A stretch of 64,000 nucleotides of DNA from Acidobacteriaceae bacterium (GCA_903642235.1 CAHJWL010000004.1:62001-126000); one strand, 5' to 3'. Counted from the first letter of the stretch, positions 1 through 9,549 are shown. The notes: generated from the letters alone by a model not told the origin. Program-made: numbers and translations.

Positions 1-549
1 TCCGCCGAAGTCGAGACGCTCTTCGCCGAGACCAAGAAAGCCTTCGGCAAGGTCGATATCCTCATCAACAACGCTGGAGTCTACGGCTTCTCGCCCATCG
101 AGCAGGTCACCGAAGAGGAGATCAACCGGCAGTTCGGCATCAATGTAACCGGCCTGCTGCTCGCCACTCGCGCCGCGGTTAGTCTGTTTCCTGCTGAGGG
201 CGGCAATGTCGTGAACATCGGCTCCGTTATCTCGGAGACAACGCTGCCGCAGACGGCCATTTACAGCGGAACAAAGGGTGCCGTGGACGCGATCACGCGC
301 GTGCTCGCCAAGGAGCTTGGCCCACGCAAGATCCGCGTCAATGCGGTTAATCCCGGCCTGGTTGCAACGGAAGGAAACGCGGCTTTTCGCGGACCGGAGT
401 CGCCCATGGAAAAGGCCGAGGTTGCCAAGACACCGCTCGGCCGCATTGGTGAGCCGGAGGATGTCGCCGACGTGGTGACCTTCATCGTCTCCGAAGAGGC
501 GCGATGGATCACAGGGTCGCTGCTGCAGACGGCCGGCGGCGCCCGCTAG
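1..549 (+). CDS. SDR-family NAD(P)-dependent oxidoreductase, 5' partial
   Basis: This is the C-terminal 182 residues of a short-chain dehydrogenase/reductase. The frame is open from base 1, so the start and the glycine-rich cofactor motif lie outside the window. Visible SDR landmarks, numbered within the fragment, are the NNAG motif at 23-26, the catalytic Ser at 75 (NIGSV) and the YSGTK catalytic Tyr/Lys at 88-92. The stretch after the active site (KIRVNAVNPGLV) is typical of classical FabG-like SDRs of about 250 aa. The substrate cannot be read from the sequence; FabG-like 3-ketoacyl reductases and sugar or alcohol dehydrogenases look alike here. A hairpin follows the stop. The family is certain, the reaction unknown. 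Confidence 0.93.
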   Translation, partial: SAEVETLFAETKKAFGKVDILINNAGVYGFSPIEQVTEEEINRQFGINVTGLLLATRAAVSLFPAEGGNVVNIGSVISETTLPQTAIYSGTKGAVDAITRVLAKELGPRKIRVNAVNPGLVATEGNAAFRGPESPMEKAEVAKTPLGRIGEPEDVADVVTFIVSEEARWITGSLLQTAGGAR

Positions 550-561
550 AAACCATCGCGT

Positions 562-591
562 GCGTGGGCCTCACCCTGTTCAGGCCCGCGC
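562..591 (+). terminator. Hairpin after the SDR gene
   Basis: A 10-bp stem (GCGTGGGCCT / AGGCCCGCGC, one G-U pair) with a 10-nt loop lies 13 bases after the SDR stop. The following bases (AGCTTCCTC) are only moderately T-rich, so it is a weak intrinsic terminator or an attenuating hairpin. Confidence 0.45.
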
Positions 592-634
592 AGCTTCCTC
601 GAAAGCATTCTGTTCCATGTTCAAGGAGATCTGT

Positions 635-739
635 ATGAACCTCTTTCTGCTTCTTCTTCCGACAGCTCTGGTAGCCGCCAAGTTCATCTTCTCGAACGCA
701 CGTCCAGCCGCGCAGCAGCCACCGGAGTGCTGCGTATAG
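635..739 (+). CDS. Small hydrophobic peptide (34 aa), unknown
   Basis: A 34-codon open frame starting ATG-AAC-CTC, preceded by a good ribosome-binding site (AAGGAGAT, 5 nt before the ATG). The predicted product begins with a hydrophobic run (MNLFLLLLPTALVAA), then a short polar stretch and ends in Pro-rich sequence with a Cys-Cys pair (PPECCV). It could be a single-span membrane peptide or a small secreted peptide. It sits between the SDR gene and the ABC-F gene in the same direction. No family is recognised. The evidence is the ribosome-binding site, the amphipathic layout and the clean gap it fills; conservation is untested. Confidence 0.45.
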   Translation: MNLFLLLLPTALVAAKFIFSNARPAAQQPPECCV

Positions 740-794
740 CGGAAACAAAGGCATTTCTCGCAGTGTCTAACCACCTTGTGAGAAACTGAGTGTG

Positions 795-2432
795 ATGATC
801 TCTGTTTCGAATGTCACGATGCGCTATGGCTCGAAGCTGCTCTTCGAGGATGTCTCTGTCTCGTTTACCGACGATCGCCGGTACGGCCTGACCGGGCCGA
901 ACGGCGCTGGCAAATCCACTTTTATGAAGGTCCTGACGGGTGAGATCGATGCGCAGAAGGGCTCGGTCGTGCGTCCACGCAAGCTAGGCGTGCTCAAGCA
1001 GGATCAGTACGCCTTTGACGCCTATCGCGTGATCGATACCGTCATTATGGGAAACACGGCTCTCTGGGCTGCTCTGGAAGAACGGGAGCGGCTCTATGAA
1101 AAAGCCGAGCTCACTGACGAGGATGGTTCCCGGCTCGGCGAGCTTGAAGGCGTCGTCGGCGATGAGGATGGCTATGAGGCCGAGGCCAACGCCGCTGTTC
1201 TGCTGCAAGGGCTTGATATCGCCGACGAGCTGCACGAGCGCAGGATGAGCGAGTTGCAGGGCGGTCAGAAGGTGCGCGTTCTGCTCGCGCAGGCGCTCTT
1301 CGGCAATCCGCAGGCGCTGCTGCTGGACGAGCCCACCAACTATCTCGATCTCGAATCGATCCACTGGCTGCAGGACTTTCTCAACCGCTACAGCGGCACC
1401 GTAATCACCATCTCGCACGATCGCCATTTCCTAAACAACGTCTGCACGCACATCGCCGATATCGACTACGAGACGATCATCACCTACAACGGTGGCTACG
1501 ATGACATGGTGCTGCAGAAGACGTCCATCCGTACCCGCATCGAATCGCAGAACGAGCAGCGCGAAAAGAAGATTGCGCAGCTCAACGACTTCATCGCCCG
1601 CTTCTCGGCCGGCACGCGCTCCAGCCAGGTGAACTCCCGTAAGAAGGAGGTCGAGCGTCTCGCGACCTCAGAGCTCGCCCGCTCAAACATCGCGCGGCCC
1701 TTTATCCGTTTTGACATGCTGCGGCCCTCCGGCAAGAACGTCCTCGACTTCGAACTGGTCAACAAGGCCTACCCGCAGCCGGATGGCAAGACCGAGCAGG
1801 TCATCAAGAACTTCTCCGCTTCGGTTATGCGCGGTGACAAGGTCATCCTGATGGGGCGCAACGGGCAGGGTAAAACTACGCTTCTGAAGGCCCTGCTGGC
1901 CAATGGGCCGGGTATTGAGGAGACCGATGTTTCGATCGACTCCGGCACTGTGAAGTGGGGTCACGAGGCGCAGATCGGCTATTTCGCGCAGGACCACAAG
2001 AACTCAATTCCGCATGGCACAACAGCCGCCGAGTGGCTGCACGGCTTCGATCCGCAGGCCACCAAGGAAGACATCCGCGGCATCCTCGGGCAGATGCTCT
2101 TCCGCGGCGAAGAGGGCAACAAGAAGACTGAGGCGCTCTCCGGCGGTGAGGCCGCGCGGCTGCTCTTCTGCAAGATCATGCTGCAGAAGCCGAATATTCT
2201 GGTCCTGGACGAGCCCACAAACCATCTCGATCTGGAGTCAATCAACGCGCTCAATCAGGCCATTCAGAAGTATGAAGGCACTGTGTTTCTGGTCACCCAC
2301 GATCAGGACCTGATTGAGGAAGCCGGCACCCGCATCTGGCACTTTGAAGGCGGACCGGCAGACTTCCACATCACCGACCACAAGGGCCCTTATGAGGAGT
2401 ACCAGCAGCAGCTCGCACTGGTTGCGAAGTAG
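795..2432 (+). CDS. ABC-F family ATP-binding protein (YbiT/Uup-like)
   Basis: A soluble tandem ATPase of the ABC-F family, 545 aa, with no membrane segments. ABC-F proteins bind the ribosomal E site and affect translation; some protect against antibiotics. The first Walker A is GPNGAGKST (34-42) with signature LQGGQKVRV. The second is GRNGQGKTT (about 354-362) with signature LSGGEAARL (about 447). Both halves have a DEPTN Walker B followed by a switch His (SHDRHF, THDQD). The inter-domain linker around 240-300 is charged and probably helical (FSAGTRSSQVNSRKKEVERL). The length and linker look closest to E. coli YbiT. A GTG at 792 immediately precedes the ATG at 795; either could serve and no strong ribosome-binding site decides. 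A strong terminator follows the stop. Confidence 0.93.
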   Translation: MISVSNVTMRYGSKLLFEDVSVSFTDDRRYGLTGPNGAGKSTFMKVLTGEIDAQKGSVVRPRKLGVLKQDQYAFDAYRVIDTVIMGNTALWAALEERERLYEKAELTDEDGSRLGELEGVVGDEDGYEAEANAAVLLQGLDIADELHERRMSELQGGQKVRVLLAQALFGNPQALLLDEPTNYLDLESIHWLQDFLNRYSGTVITISHDRHFLNNVCTHIADIDYETIITYNGGYDDMVLQKTSIRTRIESQNEQREKKIAQLNDFIARFSAGTRSSQVNSRKKEVERLATSELARSNIARPFIRFDMLRPSGKNVLDFELVNKAYPQPDGKTEQVIKNFSASVMRGDKVILMGRNGQGKTTLLKALLANGPGIEETDVSIDSGTVKWGHEAQIGYFAQDHKNSIPHGTTAAEWLHGFDPQATKEDIRGILGQMLFRGEEGNKKTEALSGGEAARLLFCKIMLQKPNILVLDEPTNHLDLESINALNQAIQKYEGTVFLVTHDQDLIEEAGTRIWHFEGGPADFHITDHKGPYEEYQQQLALVAK

Positions 2433-2453
2433 ACCTGCTCCCTGCGAGGGTTC

Positions 2454-2489
2454 AGGAGGCTCCGTCACCGACGGAGCCTCCTCCTTTTG
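2454..2489 (+). terminator. Rho-independent terminator of the ABC-F gene
   Basis: A perfect 12-bp stem (AGGAGGCTCCGT / ACGGAGCCTCCT) with a 5-nt CACCG loop, then CCTTTTG. It lies 21 bases after the ABC-F stop. Confidence 0.85.
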
Positions 2490-2609
2490 ATGGATGGTCT
2501 TCGTTCGCTGCTGCACGCTATGATTCTCAGTCGGATGTCCTCGCGTTTTCGGGCCTGCACGGGTCTGATCCTGGAGGGCATGTGGGTTTGAGAGCAGGTC
2601 GGGAGCAGC

Positions 2610-4892
2610 ATGGGTGCAGGCAGACAGAGGACAGAGCTACTCCGGGGTTCGCTTGCTCTGGCAACGTTGCTGTTGCTGGCAGGACTCGCCTGGAGGCTGA
2701 ACCGCCCGGCTACAGTTCGCGCCGGTTCAGAGGCTGTCGTCGCTGCAGATGAACATAAGGCCTACAACGACAGGATGTCGGCAAAATTTAATGATCGCTT
2801 CGGCAAGGATCTGCACTTTCTGCCTTCAAACGCGACATCGACGGACGGGCAGTTCATCGATCCCAAGCTCTTTCCGACCGCGCAGTACTGCGGGCACTGT
2901 CATCAGGAGTCGCACAAGCAGTGGCGCGAGTCTGCGCATTCAAACTCCAACCGCGTGCCATATTATCTACGCAACGTGGAGCTGCTGAATACGGAGAAGG
3001 GTGTCGAGTTCTCCCGCCATTGCGAGGGCTGCCATGATCCGGTTGCGGTCTTTGCCGGCGTCCTTACGCAGGGCGCGCCGAAGAAGCGGCCCTACGATCA
3101 GGATGGTGTGACCTGCTCCGTGTGCCACTCCATCGCGAAGATCGATGCACGCGGCACCGGCAGCTACGTTATGGGCACGCCGGCGGTCCTCGTCGATGAA
3201 GCTGGCCAGCCGATCACCCGGCAGGTCTCGGACGCCGAGATCCTCGAGCACCTTGATCGTCACTCCGCGGCCGTCATGAAGCCCTTCTACAAGACCAGCG
3301 AGTACTGCTCCTCCTGCCACAAGGCCGCGCTCCCGCATGCGCTGAATGACTACAAGTGGCAGCGAGCTATGTCGCCTTATGACGAGTGGCAGAACAGCTC
3401 CTTTGCCAAGCAGTCGCCGCTGCCGTTCTACGTCAAGGACTCAGTCTCTACCTGCCAGACCTGCCACATGCAGCGCGAGGGCGCGCTCAACCTTCCAGAC
3501 CCCGGCATGAAGAAGGGCGAACTCGCCAGCCATCGCTGGCTGGGCGCGAATACGCTCATCCCGAAGTTGTATGGCTTTGACGAGCAGGCCGCGCGCGTCG
3601 TCAAATTTCTGCAGAACTCCGTCTTCAACGTCGATCTCTTTGCCATCGAGCACGGCGACGCCTCGCTTCCATCCTCGCCAGTTGTCGTCAACGCGCCGCT
3701 CGGCCTTGTCGCCTTTACCGTGCAGCCCGGCGAGCGCCTCACGACCGATGTCATCATCCAAAACAAGGGCGCCGGCCACTCCCACGTTCCCGAGCAGCGC
3801 GATATGTACGAGTCCTGGGTGGACTTCACCGTGAAGGATGCCACGGGCAAGATCCTGCACGAGAGCGGCTTTCTCAAGCCGGACGGCAACCTTGATGAGA
3901 GCGCGCACAGCTTCACCAATCGTCTCATCAACGTCAACGGCACCCTGAATGATGTTCACCAGGTCTGGGATAATCGCGTCGTCGCCTACAACAACACCAT
4001 CCAGTCCGGCCGCTCGCAGCTGGTTCGCTACAGCTTCCGCATGCCGCAGGCGGCAACGGGTCAGGTAACGCTCACAGCGACCGTCAAGTACCGCCGCTTC
4101 AATCAGCACTTCGTCGACTTCGGCATGAACAAGCACTACGTGCAGCCGGTTGTTGACATGGTCTCCGAGAGCCGTACGATCAGCGTCGGCGAAAACAAGC
4201 CATCCGCTCCCATGGCCAACGAGAACAAGGAGTGGATGCGCTGGAACAACTACGGTATCGCCCTGCTCGATGCGCAGCAGTATGCGGCCTCAGTGGGAGC
4301 CTTTGAGCATGTCGCCAAGCTGCGGCCGGACTACGCCGACGCTTACACCAACATGGCTCTGGTAGAGATCCAGTGGGAGCAATACGACGCGGCCAAGCCG
4401 CATCTTGAAAAGGCACTCTCGCTCGTCCCGGACAATGCGCGCGCGCTCTACTACCGTGCTCTGGTCAAGCGAAATGCCGGCGATCTGGATGGCGCGATCG
4501 ATGATCTCGAGCGTGTTGCCAAGGACTTCCCCCGCTCGCGTGACGCCCATCGCGAACTCGGCTTCTCCTTCTACCAGCAGCACAAATACGCGGACGCCCG
4601 CGCCGAATACGAGACCGTCCAGGGCATTGATCCGGATGACTTGGCCGCGCACTACAACCTCGCCATCCTCTATCGCCGCCTCGGGATGAAGGACAAAGCC
4701 GCTATCGAATCTGCCGCCTTCGCCGATCAGAAGGACGATCCCACGGCCAGCATCTACGCCCTGCAGTACCTGCGCAAACACACCGAGATTGCAAGCGAAA
4801 GCGTCGTCTGGCACACACATGATCTCGACGGCCCGATGCCGGGAAGCACGGGCACCGCTGCGATGCCCAGCAGCTTTTCGGCGAATCAGTAA
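2610..4892 (+). CDS. Membrane-anchored pentahaem cytochrome c with C-terminal TPRs
   Basis: A 760-residue predicted periplasmic electron-transfer protein. An N-terminal hydrophobic segment (about 12-30) is a signal anchor or signal peptide. Five CxxCH haem sites are visible: CGHCH at 94, CEGCH at 138, CSVCH at 169, CSSCH at 233 and CQTCH at 282. Their spacing resembles the cytochrome c554/c' group. A beta-rich middle region follows (about 340-520). From about 535 to 720 there are several TPR-like helical repeats (for example NNYGIALLDAQQYAASVGAF), which probably mediate protein contacts. It is the first gene of a forward trio with a monohaem cytochrome and a CRTAC1 protein. The redox partner and substrate are unknown; a cytochrome-TPR with an ASPIC/UnbV partner is a recurring acidobacterial layout, so a shared complex is an inference. 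Confidence 0.88.
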   Translation: MGAGRQRTELLRGSLALATLLLLAGLAWRLNRPATVRAGSEAVVAADEHKAYNDRMSAKFNDRFGKDLHFLPSNATSTDGQFIDPKLFPTAQYCGHCHQESHKQWRESAHSNSNRVPYYLRNVELLNTEKGVEFSRHCEGCHDPVAVFAGVLTQGAPKKRPYDQDGVTCSVCHSIAKIDARGTGSYVMGTPAVLVDEAGQPITRQVSDAEILEHLDRHSAAVMKPFYKTSEYCSSCHKAALPHALNDYKWQRAMSPYDEWQNSSFAKQSPLPFYVKDSVSTCQTCHMQREGALNLPDPGMKKGELASHRWLGANTLIPKLYGFDEQAARVVKFLQNSVFNVDLFAIEHGDASLPSSPVVVNAPLGLVAFTVQPGERLTTDVIIQNKGAGHSHVPEQRDMYESWVDFTVKDATGKILHESGFLKPDGNLDESAHSFTNRLINVNGTLNDVHQVWDNRVVAYNNTIQSGRSQLVRYSFRMPQAATGQVTLTATVKYRRFNQHFVDFGMNKHYVQPVVDMVSESRTISVGENKPSAPMANENKEWMRWNNYGIALLDAQQYAASVGAFEHVAKLRPDYADAYTNMALVEIQWEQYDAAKPHLEKALSLVPDNARALYYRALVKRNAGDLDGAIDDLERVAKDFPRSRDAHRELGFSFYQQHKYADARAEYETVQGIDPDDLAAHYNLAILYRRLGMKDKAAIESAAFADQKDDPTASIYALQYLRKHTEIASESVVWHTHDLDGPMPGSTGTAAMPSSFSANQ

Positions 4893-4904
4893 GCACGGGC
4901 CTTT

Positions 4905-5381
4905 ATGAGCAAAGCTGCACACATCCGCGCAACTACAATCAGACCTGTCATGCTTCGTTCCATCGTTCGCCTCGCAAGCGTCTGTGCCTTCGCGGCGCTC
5001 GGCACATTTCTGGCCGTCTCCTCGGGTCCCGCTCAGCAGGTACACACTGTCCATGCATCCTCTGCGACTAACCGTGCCGCAGGTCGCGCCCTCTTTGCAG
5101 AGAAAGGGTGCGAACACTGTCACGGCGCTGACGGCTTGGGTGGAGAAAAGGGCCCGGATCTTTCAGGTGTCGGCCGCAAGCGCAAGCCCGAAGAGATCAC
5201 GACACAGATCCTTCAGGGAGGCAACGCAATGCCTCCGTTCGCCGATGTGCTCGCGCCCGATGACGTCAAACTGCTGGTCGACTACCTTGCCGCAAAGAAG
5301 AAACCTGTGAAGACAAACACTCCTGTCGCGCCGGCCGCGCCCGCCCCCAAATCAGATTCCGGCGGCTCGGATGATCAGTAA
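4905..5381 (+). CDS. Small c-type cytochrome, monohaem
   Basis: A secreted class I cytochrome c of up to 158 aa. The haem site is CEHCHG in the middle of the protein, and a later GGNAMPPF segment supplies the likely Met axial ligand. Two starts are possible: ATG 4905, or ATG 4950, which puts the signal peptide (MLRSIVRLASVCAFAALG) directly at the N terminus and fits better biologically; neither has a convincing ribosome-binding site. The C-terminal tail is low-complexity (Lys, Ala, Pro). It lies 12 nt after the multihaem cytochrome and overlaps the start of the CRTAC1 gene by 11 nt, indicating one transcript. It probably shuttles electrons to or from the pentahaem protein. Confidence 0.88.
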   Translation: MSKAAHIRATTIRPVMLRSIVRLASVCAFAALGTFLAVSSGPAQQVHTVHASSATNRAAGRALFAEKGCEHCHGADGLGGEKGPDLSGVGRKRKPEEITTQILQGGNAMPPFADVLAPDDVKLLVDYLAAKKKPVKTNTPVAPAAPAPKSDSGGSDDQ

Positions 5382-7308
5382 CGAGAATAGTTACTTTTCC
5401 ACCCACGATGCAGTGTCACTCCAGGCAGGATCTTTCTCTGGCCCACGCCCGCTGCGGATGCTTCTTGCTCTGGCACTCGCTCTTGCCGCACGAAGCGTTC
5501 CTCTTCGGGCACAGAGTCCGCTGCCTGCCAATCCGCTTGAGCAGCAGACGCCAAAGGCCACAGAAGGCTCGCAACCCGCGTCGACCTCGGGTGTCAATAC
5601 CGGCGGCGCACATCCGGCCATGCTCGACAGCCAGCGTCGCCCCATGACGGCAGGCGGTTTCGTGAAGTCCGGTCCCATCGTCTTTGAGGACATCGCTGCC
5701 AAAGCAGGCCTCGCAACCTGGCATCATCAGATGGGAACGCCGAAGAAGGCGTACATCCTCGAAAGCATCGGCTCCGGCGCCGCACTGCTCGACTTTGACA
5801 ACGATGGCTGGCTCGACGTGTATCTCGTCAACGGGTCAAACGTCGCCGCCGAGACCGGCAAGGCGCCCGCTCCGCACGCCGCGCTCTTCCACAACAATCA
5901 CGACGGCACCTTCACCGATGTGACAGGGCAAGCCGGCGTGGCCAACGATCGCTGGGGCTTTGGCGCTGTCGTTGGAGACTTCGACAACGATGGCTGGCCC
6001 GATATCTACGTCACCAACTTCGGCAAGAATCGCCTCTATCGCAACAATCACAACGGCACGTTCACCGATGTCGCCGCCAAGGCCGGCGTGGCGCTCGGCA
6101 ACTGGTCCACAGGCGCCACATGGGGAGACTTCGACGGTGACGGCCGGCTCGATCTCTTCGTCCCGGGCTACGTGCATTGGGACCTCGCCAGCCAGCCGCT
6201 GCAAGGCGACGGCGGCGTCGCGTTCTCGTTCTGCACCTTCCGCGGCGTCAGCGTTATGTGCGGGCCGCACGGTTTGAAGGGAGAGCCGGATCACCTCTTC
6301 CATAACAATGGCGACGGCACCTTCACCGACGTGAGCGAGCACGCCGGCGTTGCCGACCAACACGCCTACTACGGACTCGCCTCACTCTTCGTCGATGTCA
6401 ACGGCGATGGCAGACCTGACCTCCTCGTCGCCAATGACTCCACACCGAACTACCTCTACCTCAACAAGGGCGACGGCACCTTCGAAGACGTCTCCTTCGC
6501 CTCAGGCTACGCGCTCAACGAGGGCGGCCGCGAGACCGCCAGCATGGGCATCGCCGAAGGGGACTTCACCCACAATGGTCTCATCGATCTCTTCAACACA
6601 ACCTTCTCCGACGACTACAAGCCGCTCTACCGCAACGATGGCGACGCCAACTTCACCGACATCAGCTTCGAAGCCGGCATCGCTGAACCTACAGTTCCGT
6701 TCCTGGGCTGGGGCACCGCCTTCTTCGACTACGACAACGACGGCTGGCTCGATCTCTTCACCGCAAACGGCCACATCTATCCCATCGTCGACCAGCAGCC
6801 GTGGGGCACCAGCTGGAAGCAGCGCCCCCTCCTTCTCCACAATGTGAAGGGCAAGCTCGAGTTCGTTCCACCCGTCGAAAACACTGGCCTGGCCAAGCTC
6901 GCAACCGGCCGTGGCATGGCATTTGGTGACCTCTTCAACGATGGCCGCATCGACGTTGTGATCAACAATCTCGATGCCACACCTACCCTTCTTCGCAATG
7001 TCACCAAAGACAGCAACCACTGGATCGCCTTCAAAGTTATTGGCGGCTTAAAGAGCCCGCGCGACGGCGTTGGCGCCACGGTGTACGTCACGGCAAACGG
7101 CTTCCGTCAGCGTGCCGACAGCATCGCCGGCGGCTCCTTTTCCTCGAGCCCGGACCAGCGCCCGCACTTTGGTCTCGGCACCGCCACCACGATCGACAAG
7201 ATCGAAGTCCACTGGCCAAGCGGTCTCAAAGAGAGTGTTGTGCCACCCTCCACCCTCAATACCTTCTACGTCCTTACTGAGGGCAAGGGAGCGACCAAGC
7301 TTCCGTAG
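5371..7308 (+). CDS. CRTAC1-family FG-GAP/VCBS repeat protein with ASPIC/UnbV domain
   Basis: A 645-aa secreted protein predicted to fold as a Ca-binding beta-propeller. A signal peptide lies at about 30-48 (MLLALALALAARS...), so initiation may be at the internal ATG 5458 rather than at 5371. At least six FG-GAP/VCBS blades carry DxDxDG-type loops (DFDNDGWLDVYLVN, DFDNDGWPDIYVTN, DFDGDGRLDLF, DVNGDGRPDLLVAN, DYDNDGWLDLF, DLFNDGRIDVVINN). The last 80 residues form the ASPIC/UnbV domain, including GGSFSSSPDQRPHFGLG and HWPSG. It is translationally linked to the preceding cytochrome. Function is unproven; such proteins are thought to be extracellular binding or scaffold proteins. Confidence 0.9.
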   Translation: MISNENSYFSTHDAVSLQAGSFSGPRPLRMLLALALALAARSVPLRAQSPLPANPLEQQTPKATEGSQPASTSGVNTGGAHPAMLDSQRRPMTAGGFVKSGPIVFEDIAAKAGLATWHHQMGTPKKAYILESIGSGAALLDFDNDGWLDVYLVNGSNVAAETGKAPAPHAALFHNNHDGTFTDVTGQAGVANDRWGFGAVVGDFDNDGWPDIYVTNFGKNRLYRNNHNGTFTDVAAKAGVALGNWSTGATWGDFDGDGRLDLFVPGYVHWDLASQPLQGDGGVAFSFCTFRGVSVMCGPHGLKGEPDHLFHNNGDGTFTDVSEHAGVADQHAYYGLASLFVDVNGDGRPDLLVANDSTPNYLYLNKGDGTFEDVSFASGYALNEGGRETASMGIAEGDFTHNGLIDLFNTTFSDDYKPLYRNDGDANFTDISFEAGIAEPTVPFLGWGTAFFDYDNDGWLDLFTANGHIYPIVDQQPWGTSWKQRPLLLHNVKGKLEFVPPVENTGLAKLATGRGMAFGDLFNDGRIDVVINNLDATPTLLRNVTKDSNHWIAFKVIGGLKSPRDGVGATVYVTANGFRQRADSIAGGSFSSSPDQRPHFGLGTATTIDKIEVHWPSGLKESVVPPSTLNTFYVLTEGKGATKLP

Positions 7309-7371
7309 CCCCGCACGGAGAGAGCGCACCAGCGTCGCCGCACTCGTGGCCTGTCCTCTCGTGCAGAGCTT

Positions 7372-9303
7372 TCACTTCGTCGAGAGCGCCAGCACCTGCA
7401 CCGCGTATGGCGGCATGGTGTGCGTAAAGCTGGCCGCAGCAGTCTTGATCGTCGACGTGACCGGCACAATGCGCGTCGGCGCCGTGATCGTATTTGTCTC
7501 CGCCGGGTTTGTGCCGCTCAGGGTTACAAGTGTTGCCTCTCGTACGACCGTGCCTGCGCCGCTCAGGTTGATCTGCACCGCTTGCGGTTCATTCGAGGCA
7601 TTCACCAGCTTGAGGTACGTCATGCCCTTCGCCCTATCCCGCGTCACCGAGGTGAAGAAGCGCGTGCCGCCACCCGTCACCGACGTGGCCGGCACCTCCG
7701 TGCCGAGGTACCCGGCAAACATCGCCTGCGCGTAGTAGCCCGGCGAGCCATAGCTCGTCAGCGCGTCATAGCCGATCAGGTCAGACTCCCACTGCATACC
7801 GCCCGGGTTCACGTTCACCAGCATCGGAGCGTAGGACGACAGAACGATCAGATCGCTGTTACGCTCCATGCCCGTCATCCACGCCGCATCCCCAAGCGCC
7901 GCGCCCATGTTCGTTGTAGGGCTCCCTTCGCGCGTCGCCCATTCGCCGACGAAGATCTTTGGCCCGTTGCGATCGGCGTCGTCGTACTTCTTCACCATGT
8001 CGAAGAACTCGTCCGCTCGCTTGTAGTAGTGGTCGTCGAGCACATCCGGCTTCATACGCGTCAGCGGCGCTGTTGCGATCAGCTGCAGTTGCGGGTACTT
8101 CGCCTTGATCGCCTTGTAGAACTGCGCATAGCGCCCTTCGTAGCTGCCCGACGTGTCAAACCAGTCCTCGTTGCCGATCTCCACATACGTGAGCGGAAAC
8201 GGCGCCGGATGGCCGAGCTTCGCGCGCACCGCGCCCCACTTCGTCGAATCATTCCCGGTTACAAATTCAAGCTCGTCCATCGCATCGTCCAGAAACGGCT
8301 GCAAAGCCGGACCAGGCTCGATGTGAATACGCTTTAGCGAGTACCCTGCGTATACCGCAAGTACGGGCTGAATCTTCAGGTCTTCGGTCCACTCCAGAAA
8401 CTCGAGCAGACCCATGCCGTCCGACGACTGATAGTTCCATGGGCTGCGATGCGTCGGCCGATCCACCAGCGGGCCGATGGTTGTCTTCCAGTTGAATCGT
8501 TCCTCGACCGTATCGCCTTCCAGGTAGTTGCCGCCCGGCTCGCGCAGAAACGTCGGGTGCATCGCCGCCATCTTCTCCATCAGGTCGGGCCGGTTGCCGT
8601 TCTCGCGACCCTTGTAGGTCGGCGGAAACAGGCTCACCAGCGTCATCCAAACCTTGCCCGTGTGCCCAACGGTGAGCTGCAGATGGTTCTCGGCCGAAGT
8701 CTCCACCTTTGCCCCGGTTGTCAGGCTGACCTCGTAGCGCTTCCACTCGGTCGTCAACGGCTGCGAGCTCGCGGTTGCCAGTGGTTTGCCAGAGTTGTTG
8801 CTCACTAGGGCAACGTTCACCGGACCCACCGCGGACGAATCAGCCTTCGCGTAGAACGAGCCCTTGTACGTGGTGCTCGGCCGAACCGCCATGCCCCAGA
8901 AGCCTTCATTGCGAACACCGGCCTGGTTCGTTGCGTCCGCCTTCGTCACAGTCAGCGCCAGACTTCGCTGCAGCGCAGCGCTCGGTCCCTCGTTGCGGTC
9001 CAGAGCAAAAGTCGCTGCGGCATCACCCGAGTGCACCACGTCCCACCGCGCCAGTCCCGCCCAGTCGTGGTCCTGCATGGTGCGGTTTCGCACCATCTCG
9101 GCATACAGACCGCCATCGAAGGAGTAGTTGATCTCCTCGGTCATCAGCCCGTAAAGCGTCGGGCTTACAGCGTGCAGAGCAGGCTTGTCGAGCGCGATTG
9201 TAAGTGTCGCGGGCGGCAGCGCTTGCGCCACTGCCTGCATTGCCAAGGATGAGGCCGCCAGAAGCACGGCCGGTGCTCCACTCCATCGTGTCTCTATCCG
9301 CAC
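7372..9303 (-). CDS. Secreted GH51-type alpha-L-arabinofuranosidase
   Basis: A 643-aa exported glycosidase predicted to release terminal alpha-L-arabinofuranose from arabinan or arabinoxylan side chains. The signal peptide is at 1-27 (ending AVAQA). A beta-sandwich (carbohydrate-binding-like) segment covers about 95-205, followed by a TIM barrel. The likely acid/base Glu is in VEIGNEDWF (about 379) and the likely nucleophile Glu is in FVGEWATREG (about 454). A C-terminal beta domain (about 520-640) completes the family architecture. The start is GTG at 9303 with GAGGTG 5 nt upstream. It converges on the CRTAC1 gene and is divergent from the ROK kinase, which suggests hemicellulose sugar use, though the kinase is not arabinose-specific by motif. 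Confidence 0.9.
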   Translation of the reverse strand: MRIETRWSGAPAVLLAASSLAMQAVAQALPPATLTIALDKPALHAVSPTLYGLMTEEINYSFDGGLYAEMVRNRTMQDHDWAGLARWDVVHSGDAAATFALDRNEGPSAALQRSLALTVTKADATNQAGVRNEGFWGMAVRPSTTYKGSFYAKADSSAVGPVNVALVSNNSGKPLATASSQPLTTEWKRYEVSLTTGAKVETSAENHLQLTVGHTGKVWMTLVSLFPPTYKGRENGNRPDLMEKMAAMHPTFLREPGGNYLEGDTVEERFNWKTTIGPLVDRPTHRSPWNYQSSDGMGLLEFLEWTEDLKIQPVLAVYAGYSLKRIHIEPGPALQPFLDDAMDELEFVTGNDSTKWGAVRAKLGHPAPFPLTYVEIGNEDWFDTSGSYEGRYAQFYKAIKAKYPQLQLIATAPLTRMKPDVLDDHYYKRADEFFDMVKKYDDADRNGPKIFVGEWATREGSPTTNMGAALGDAAWMTGMERNSDLIVLSSYAPMLVNVNPGGMQWESDLIGYDALTSYGSPGYYAQAMFAGYLGTEVPATSVTGGGTRFFTSVTRDRAKGMTYLKLVNASNEPQAVQINLSGAGTVVREATLVTLSGTNPAETNTITAPTRIVPVTSTIKTAAASFTHTMPPYAVQVLALSTK

Positions 9304-9549
9304 TCTCTCACCTCAAGCCCTTCTGATAAACGCAGTGTCGGCTCGCCGAAACCGGCCACCAGTATGCGGGAAACCTCGCCTTCCTGCATACCCGTCTGCC
9401 ATCACCGGGACACTTCCTGCTGGTTACGTCGCCAGACGCGGCGCCTGCCTGTATTCTGCCTGCACCGGGTTTTCTCGGCCTGCCAGAAGCGGCAGCCGTG
9501 TGAGCACCTCTCTTCATCACCTGATCGATTCGGAGCACTCTTGACTCGT

